Assembly: GCF_903819215.1 (NCBI RefSeq)
Contig: NZ_CAIJCT010000016.1
Strand: one strand, 5' to 3'
Source of the DNA: Aedoeadaptatus coxii
GTDB lineage: Bacteria > Bacillota > Clostridia > Tissierellales > Peptoniphilaceae
DNA: 64,000 nucleotides
The notes under the pieces were generated by a model, which saw only the letters and a list, made by a program, of their open reading frames with translations, was not told the origin of the DNA and did no database searches. A program made the position numbers and the translations under genes. Every line of letters starts with the position of its first letter. Within the stretch, counting starts at the first letter, position 1. Of this stretch, positions 58,867-64,000 are shown piece by piece.

Positions 58867-61362
58867 TTATATACTCTTGAAAGAGTTATCCGAGTTTTCG
58901 TTAATTGTTTTAAGACCACTTTTTATTGCTACTAAAACTCCTGCAATCATAAATACAAATACTATTAATAGAGGGACATAATTCATATTTGTTATCAAAC
59001 CTTTTATCGCAAATCCTAGTTCATAGTTACTTCTATAGGCTCTTAACACAATACCTATAGCGAACATAAAGATATAGACTAAGAAAATATTTTTAAACAA
59101 TATTTTCCCCTCTCCAAAGACCATCTTTTCCATTTGTTTTTCTGTCATACCTGTAGTGGATAGGAGTTTAAAATCATTGGCTCTCGCTCTAAGGTTTCCT
59201 TTGAAACTATTATAGGCATTGGAAAGAGCGATCGTTATAAGAATGATTTGGATAGCTAGATTTAGAAGTCTTTCATTCCTTATTTCTTCTTTATCCATGG
59301 CTGCTCTAATAATTTCAGTGGAAGTGCTATGGTCAAATTTTGCAACATAATTTGAAATAACTTTTTCTGCATCTTCAAATACTTTTTCTTTATTATTATC
59401 AGCTTTAATTTTTACAAAGTAATAATAAACTGGGTTGCCTTCATCTATTCCATATTCATCAATAAATTTTTTCATGGCACTTTCACTTGTAAAGATAGAT
59501 ATTTGATTGTCATTATAAGCTTCTAGATTATAAGGCATTTCATCGATACTTGAATCTATTTTTATAGGCATGGACTTACCATCTGCATTATATTTTAAAG
59601 TTACTTTTCCAGTATCCTTATCAGAAATTTTTATATATTCACTAAAAGAATAAGGACTTCTACTATCTTTTGGAATTTTATTTAGTAGTAAATACTTTGC
59701 ATCCGAAATATTATTTTCTTTTAAAAGTTTTTCGAAATCCTCATCTGTTAAGGCATATATATTGGAATGTAATCTATCTTCCGGTATTTTACCGCTATTT
59801 AAAGCTTCTTTTAAATCCTTAGAAATAAAGTCCTTATTATCACCAAGGTAAAATTTTGTATCAACTCTTTGGTATACATGCAATTGGTCTATGCCTTCAA
59901 CTTTTTCTATATCATGAACAAAGTTTTTATCCAAAAAATCACCTACATAAATACTAGATTCAAAATTGTAAGGACTTTGGTAGTTATTATATTTTTCTTC
60001 TAAACTTCCATATGCCCGACTTACTAAAACTGTAGTCAGTACCAAGGCAGACAGAGCCATGGAAATTACAATAATTTGATAGGTTGAACGATAAGACCTG
60101 TAATAATCTTTTGCTAAAGTCTTTTCTATTGGTCCATTTATTTTTGATTTTCCTAATTTAATATTTTTTTCTGTAATCCCATTTAAACCTTCTATAATTT
60201 TTATTTTTGCACTTTTCTTGGCAGGGATCAATGCTGAAAAATACACCATTATCAAGGATAACAAAACAATTATTAAAATAGATATAGGGCTTGGAAATAT
60301 GAAATGGAAATCCATAGATTTTACACTTTGACCTAAAATATTTGATATGTTTTGATAAGATTTTGTATTATTAAGCCACATCAAATATAAGAGTAGATTT
60401 GCAGAAGCCAAAGATAAGATTGTTCCCAAGGCTATTGGTAAGGTTGAAAGCTTAAATGCTTTCTTTCGAATTAATTGCTTTACCTGCTTATCTGTCATCC
60501 CAGTGCTTTTTAATAGAGCAATTTCCTTTAGATCCCTATTGTTCCATACATTAAAAGCCCCATAAATGATAAAAGCAAAAAGTAGGCAAAGAAAGAAAGC
60601 TGCTCCATATTGTTCTAAAGCTGAGTTTACAACACTTTTTGGTGGAATAATTCCTTTTGGATAGACCATTTTATATTCTAAGATATCTTTATTATAAAAT
60701 ACTCTACCAATGTCTAAGGCATGGTTCTCGTCAATATTCATTTCTGATAAAATTTCCCTAGTTTTTGTATAAGTATCCCTTATATTTTTATACCAAATCT
60801 GGGCTTCAATTCCATCATTTTTTTCAAACAAGACTTTTTTATCATTACTTTCAGATAAACTTACAAGCATAGCCTCTTCAAATGAATAGCTCATATCATC
60901 ATAAGTACCAACTATTTTATAAGTTTTATCACGAACATTTATTTCAGAACCCAGATCATATTCTTTATTTTTTATTAAAAATCTCTCTGGAACTAATAGT
61001 TCATTTGCTTTTTCTGGCTTTTTTCCTTCCTTAATGTCATAGCCTAAAAGACTTGCAGGATCTCCATTTTCATATATAACTGCATTTAAGTCTGTTTTTA
61101 TTATTTTATTGAAAGAAACTTTTTCTATATCTTTATCGTTTTTTAATTTATCATAAAAACCTTCGTCAATTCCAGCTATCTTCACATGATAATCTCCAAA
61201 AGTTTTCTTTACATACTCATACTTGTCAGTTTTTAACGAGTTGAAGATAAAAATTACAGTTCCTAATAACATTACCGCTAAAAGTATGGAAATTTTAATA
61301 GCAAAACTGTCTTTCCTATTGTTTTTTACAGCTCCATCAGCTAGGTCATTAATAATTTTCAT
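58867..61362 (-). CDS. FtsX-type ABC transporter permease, module B
   Basis: About 831 residues with the same layout as the module A permease: N-terminal helix, extracellular region, helices with LKEIALLKSTGMTDKQVKQL, a second extracellular region, and final helices with DFKLLSTTGMTEKQMEKM. It is a distant paralogue of the 53123 gene. The start is the ATG at 61360-61362 with AGGAG nine bases upstream inside the ATPase gene. Likely role: defence against, or sensing of, membrane-active peptides. Confidence 0.88.
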   Translation of the reverse strand: MKIINDLADGAVKNNRKDSFAIKISILLAVMLLGTVIFIFNSLKTDKYEYVKKTFGDYHVKIAGIDEGFYDKLKNDKDIEKVSFNKIIKTDLNAVIYENGDPASLLGYDIKEGKKPEKANELLVPERFLIKNKEYDLGSEINVRDKTYKIVGTYDDMSYSFEEAMLVSLSESNDKKVLFEKNDGIEAQIWYKNIRDTYTKTREILSEMNIDENHALDIGRVFYNKDILEYKMVYPKGIIPPKSVVNSALEQYGAAFFLCLLFAFIIYGAFNVWNNRDLKEIALLKSTGMTDKQVKQLIRKKAFKLSTLPIALGTILSLASANLLLYLMWLNNTKSYQNISNILGQSVKSMDFHFIFPSPISILIIVLLSLIMVYFSALIPAKKSAKIKIIEGLNGITEKNIKLGKSKINGPIEKTLAKDYYRSYRSTYQIIVISMALSALVLTTVLVSRAYGSLEEKYNNYQSPYNFESSIYVGDFLDKNFVHDIEKVEGIDQLHVYQRVDTKFYLGDNKDFISKDLKEALNSGKIPEDRLHSNIYALTDEDFEKLLKENNISDAKYLLLNKIPKDSRSPYSFSEYIKISDKDTGKVTLKYNADGKSMPIKIDSSIDEMPYNLEAYNDNQISIFTSESAMKKFIDEYGIDEGNPVYYYFVKIKADNNKEKVFEDAEKVISNYVAKFDHSTSTEIIRAAMDKEEIRNERLLNLAIQIILITIALSNAYNSFKGNLRARANDFKLLSTTGMTEKQMEKMVFGEGKILFKNIFLVYIFMFAIGIVLRAYRSNYELGFAIKGLITNMNYVPLLIVFVFMIAGVLVAIKSGLKTINENSDNSFKSI

Positions 61363-62038
61363 AAGTTCCATCTCCTAAGAAATTTAACCTACCGTCTACC
61401 ATTCTATAGACCTTATCACAAGAATTTGCTACTTTTTCATCATGAGTTATGATCATAATTGTAGAATTTAATCTCTTATTTACAAGTCTGAAAAGTCCTG
61501 TGATTTCTTCAGAATTTTTTCTATCGAGATTTCCTGTAGGCTCATCTGCTAGAATGATGGCAGGTCTTGTAATCAAACTTCTGGCAATGGCGACTCTTTG
61601 TTGCTCTCCACCGGATAATTGTTTTGGATACCTATCGAGCTTTCCTTCTATTCCTAGTATTGATAGAATTTCCTTTAAATAGTCTTCATCTACTTTTTTA
61701 TTGTCTAACAAAAGAGGAAGTAGGATATTTTTTCTCACATTAATATTTGGAATGAGATTGAAAAATTGGTAGACAACGCCAATATTTCTTCTGCGAAATA
61801 CTGTCATTTCATCTTTGTTAAACTTGGTAATATTTTTATCTTGAATAAATATATCACCACTTGTTGGTTTATCTACTCCTGCAAGTAAATGAAGTAGTGT
61901 AGATTTACCGGAGCCACTGTCTCCAATAATGGCGACAAGATCTCCTTTTTCCAGTTCAAAATTTACATTTGAAAGGGCATTTACTTCTACTCCGTCCTTA
62001 TATGTTTTTGTTAAATCAACTGTTTTTACTATATTCAT
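61349..62038 (-). CDS. ABC transporter ATPase, module B
   Basis: 229 residues: Walker A GDSGSGKSTLLH, signature LSGGEQQRVAIARS, Walker B IILADEPTGNLD, H-loop ITHDEK. GGAGGATG precedes the start. Same class as the module A ATPase. Confidence 0.94.
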   Translation of the reverse strand: MNIVKTVDLTKTYKDGVEVNALSNVNFELEKGDLVAIIGDSGSGKSTLLHLLAGVDKPTSGDIFIQDKNITKFNKDEMTVFRRRNIGVVYQFFNLIPNINVRKNILLPLLLDNKKVDEDYLKEILSILGIEGKLDRYPKQLSGGEQQRVAIARSLITRPAIILADEPTGNLDRKNSEEITGLFRLVNKRLNSTIMIITHDEKVANSCDKVYRMVDGRLNFLGDGTYENY

Positions 62039-62138
62039 ATTGCATCCTCCTTAACTTGTCTAAAGGATAATGGACTTAAGTGACTGGAAAGTGACTAGAA
62101 AAAAAGACCATGTCTTATTTTAGACACAGTCTTAAAAT

Positions 62139-63116
62139 TTAATTATAAAACCTCAGTTCAAAAGCATTTGATTTTTTCCCCCTATGATATAACAATTCTC
62201 CATTTTGTCTTTCCATTACAGATTTTGCCATAGGAAGTCCGATACCATAGCCTTTTGAATTTGGATCCGCCTTATAAAAACGTCTAAAAACTTTCTCTAA
62301 CATTTGTCGATCTAAGCCATTTGAGAAATCTTCCACTAATATGCTCTTATATAAGTTTGTTTCTTTTAAGTAAATTTCTATATGTCTATCTTCTGTTGCC
62401 TCTATTCCGTTTTTCATTACATTAAATAATGCTTCATAGGTCCATTTCTTATCGCACACAAGACCATAATCTTCTCCATAAATAGGAATTTCAATAGTAT
62501 CGCTGATAAAATAATTTTTTAGCTTTCGAATAATATCTTCAATTAATTCTCGAGCAGATATACTATCTTTCGCCATTTCTATTGTGCCGGAATCAAGGGC
62601 CGCAAGTTTTAATAAAATATCAGATAAGTTGTGGAGTCTAAGTAAATTATCTTTAAGTCTATCTATATATTCTTCTGAAAGCTCGTCCTCTTCGTCTTCT
62701 AATAAGTCCAGTAATAATAAAGATCCAGTCAACGGAGTTTTAATTTGATGGGCAATATCTTCAGTATATTCTCTTAAAGTTTCCTTATTTTTCTCTGCAT
62801 TTTCGGCTATTCTCTTGTTTTCTATAATGATTTTAATAATTTCATCTCTAAGTTTTCCAAATTCATCGTCTATAATTTCATAATTATCTGAGTTTATGTC
62901 TAGTGAATGAAGGAGTCTAAATATATTATTGATTTTATCCTCAAGAACTTTTTCTTTTTCCTTTTCAATTTTAGAAATAACTATAAACAAAATTACATTT
63001 ATCACTAGAAAGCCAATAAGTGTTAGAATATCAAATCTTGGATTGAGATAAATTACAAACAAAGACATTAGTAGATTTAAAATGAAGACAAGTAAAATAC
63101 TTTTGCTTTTAGTCAT
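62139..63116 (-). CDS. Intramembrane-sensing histidine kinase, module B
   Basis: 325 residues: two membrane segments with almost no loop (ILLVFILNLLMSLFVIYL, LTLIGFLVINVILFIVI), then HisKA with EDIAHQIKTPLTG (phospho-His) and HATPase motifs (NVMKNGIEA, GYGIGLPMAK). It overlaps the regulator by eight bases; AGGTGG is the ribosome site. Confidence 0.93.
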   Translation of the reverse strand: MTKSKSILLVFILNLLMSLFVIYLNPRFDILTLIGFLVINVILFIVISKIEKEKEKVLEDKINNIFRLLHSLDINSDNYEIIDDEFGKLRDEIIKIIIENKRIAENAEKNKETLREYTEDIAHQIKTPLTGSLLLLDLLEDEEDELSEEYIDRLKDNLLRLHNLSDILLKLAALDSGTIEMAKDSISARELIEDIIRKLKNYFISDTIEIPIYGEDYGLVCDKKWTYEALFNVMKNGIEATEDRHIEIYLKETNLYKSILVEDFSNGLDRQMLEKVFRRFYKADPNSKGYGIGLPMAKSVMERQNGELLYHRGKKSNAFELRFYN

Positions 63117-63768
63117 TGTCCCACCTATAGCCTATTCCTCTAAGAGTTTTTATATGGTTACCATAATTACCAAGCTTAGATCTCAATCTTTTTATAGTGA
63201 CAGTCAGCGTATTGTCATTTACTTCATAAAAATCATAACCCCAAACATAATCTAAAATTCGCTCTCTCGATAGATTTATATTTTGGTTTTCTAAAAGCAT
63301 TTCCAAAACAGCAAACTCTTTTAAGTTAAGGTCTAAATCCTTTCCATCTATTGAAGCTTGTTTTGAAAGAAGATCTAAAGATAAATTTTCAAAAGTTAGC
63401 TCCTCTACTTTTTTTATTTTTCTGCTAAAGACATTGTCTATTCTCGCCTTTAGGACAGGAAGAGAGAAAGGCTTTGTAATATAATCATCCGCTCCTTGAG
63501 AAAGACCTTTTATAACATATTCGTCTTCGTCTTTTACAGTAAGCATTATGACTGGAAGATCAGAAAATTCTCTCAGCCACTTTAAAAAATTAAAGCCTGA
63601 CCCATCAGGGAGATTAGCATCAAGAAGAATTAAGTCAAAGTCATTAAAATTTATATTTTCTGTCTGAGAAAGATGATTATAAATAATAGTTTCAATATTC
63701 TGTTTGTTTAAGTAAGTTTTAACAGCAAAGGAAATTGTGCTGTCATCTTCAATCATTAGTATTTTCAA
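63109..63768 (-). CDS. OmpR-family response regulator, module B
   Basis: About 219 residues: receiver with phospho-Asp in LILLDANLPDGSG and Lys in DDYITKPFS, then a winged helix (LKEFAVLEMLLE, TVTIKRLRSKLG, TLRGIGYRWDND). The start is placed at TTG (63766-63768), with GGAG seven bases upstream, giving the normal MKILMIEDD beginning. A longer frame starting at 63798 only translates the end of the upstream XRE remnant. Confidence 0.9.
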   Translation of the reverse strand: MKILMIEDDSTISFAVKTYLNKQNIETIIYNHLSQTENINFNDFDLILLDANLPDGSGFNFLKWLREFSDLPVIMLTVKDEDEYVIKGLSQGADDYITKPFSLPVLKARIDNVFSRKIKKVEELTFENLSLDLLSKQASIDGKDLDLNLKEFAVLEMLLENQNINLSRERILDYVWGYDFYEVNDNTLTVTIKRLRSKLGNYGNHIKTLRGIGYRWDND

Positions 63769-63771
63769 TTC

Positions 63772-63938
63772 TATACTCCAATACTTCCGATATATCACAC
63801 CAAACTACCTGCAAATTCTACCAGGTATATCCATGCTCGCATTCTCATCGCTTCCCATTTTAGCGATGGTATGAGGCGTTGTGTCGACGGCTTTTTGTAG
63901 GTCTAATTATTCACCTTTTCATCTATTAATTCTTTCAT
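63772..63938 (-). pseudogene. Small XRE-family (Cro/C1) regulator remnant
   Basis: The minus strand from ATG 63936-63938 gives MKELIDEKVN, then after a one-base slip LDLQKAVDTTPHTIAKMGSD, an in-frame TAG where RICRYFG is expected, and after another slip FG(C)DISEVLE. These pieces line up with the short YozG-like XRE regulators. Two frameshifts and one stop mean it is dead. Its end overlaps the ribosome site of the module B regulator. A minus-strand TATAAT (fwd 63942-63947) marks its old promoter, which may now drive module B. Confidence 0.75.
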
Positions 63939-64000
63939 GATATTATACTACCTTTAGTAACGCAATCTTTCCATTTCTCCATTTCTCTCAATTAAACTCG
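63939..64000. other. Right edge of window
   Basis: A minus-strand TATAAT at fwd 63942-63947 lies immediately before the XRE remnant start; no gene is visible in the last 60 bases. Confidence 0.5.

Noticed and set aside
52400..64000. Lantibiotic or other bacteriocin gene cluster around the Bce-like modules
   Set aside because: No precursor peptide, LanM/LanBC, or protease gene is present; only sensing and export components are seen.

Overview
The window reads as a chromosomal segment of a low-to-mid GC Gram-positive anaerobe. The gene set fits an amino-acid-fermenting Tissierellia/Peptoniphilaceae-type Firmicute: an acyl-CoA dehydrogenase of the butyrate type, a giant 2-hydroxyacyl-CoA dehydratase activase, glutamate dehydrogenase, Fe-S L-serine dehydratase, L-lactate dehydrogenase, a flavodiiron O2 reductase, an S-layer-homology surface protein and an F-ATPase with a sodium-type c subunit. 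The taxon is inferred from content, not from a marker gene. I saw no rRNA, tRNA or CRISPR array. One scaffold gap (10 N, 45602-45611) lies beside an artefact-like poly-C run.

Layout. 1-9.5 kb: traX-like gene with a TetR-type operator, divergent pdxR/pdxS (no pdxT here), a secreted stalk-domain protein, the CoA-dehydratase activase and a DegV protein. 9.5-20.2 kb: a frameshifted TVP38/DedA gene, small alarmone synthetase relQ, a DUF308/radical-SAM pair, a CBS-type pyrophosphatase with a TetR regulator, then a redox operon (acyl-CoA dehydrogenase/EtfA/rubredoxin fusion plus flavodiiron protein) and divergent ldh. 20.2-32.2 kb: a long leftward gene string, cls - DUF4153 - gdt1 - trmN6 - rsmI - nurA - SLH/Cys-peptidase-like surface protein - herA - pnuC. 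32.4-39.3 kb: complete F-type ATP synthase operon (atpZ-I-B-E-F-H-A-G-D-C). 39.4-43.8 kb: dinB divergent from an XRE repressor/ImmA-type metallopeptidase pair, with at least two clear palindromic operators and related half-sites between them, then a secreted phosphodiester glycosidase. 44.0-45.3 kb: a decayed IS3-family element. 46.2-52.3 kb: gdhA, a CtlX-type hydrolase, a DUF4342 protein, sdaAB/sdaAA and pyrC.

52.4-64 kb is visibly more AT-rich and is an acquired island. It holds two paralogous BceRS-BceAB-like modules (response regulator, histidine kinase, ABC ATPase, FtsX-type permease), a small lipoprotein, an 85-residue membrane protein, gene remnants, and three copies of a dispersed repeat. 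That repeat carries a sequence resembling the 3' end of RumA/RlmD-type rRNA methyltransferase genes, a known target of integrative elements.

The most interesting signals are: (1) dinB under an apparent ImmR/ImmA (DdrO/IrrE-like) switch; (2) the acyl-CoA dehydrogenase/EtfA/rubredoxin fusion next to a flavodiiron protein; (3) an SLH protein with a possible Cys-His-Asp peptidase core inserted between herA and nurA; (4) the repeat-bounded tandem antimicrobial-sensing modules; (5) a predicted Na+-coupled ATP synthase.
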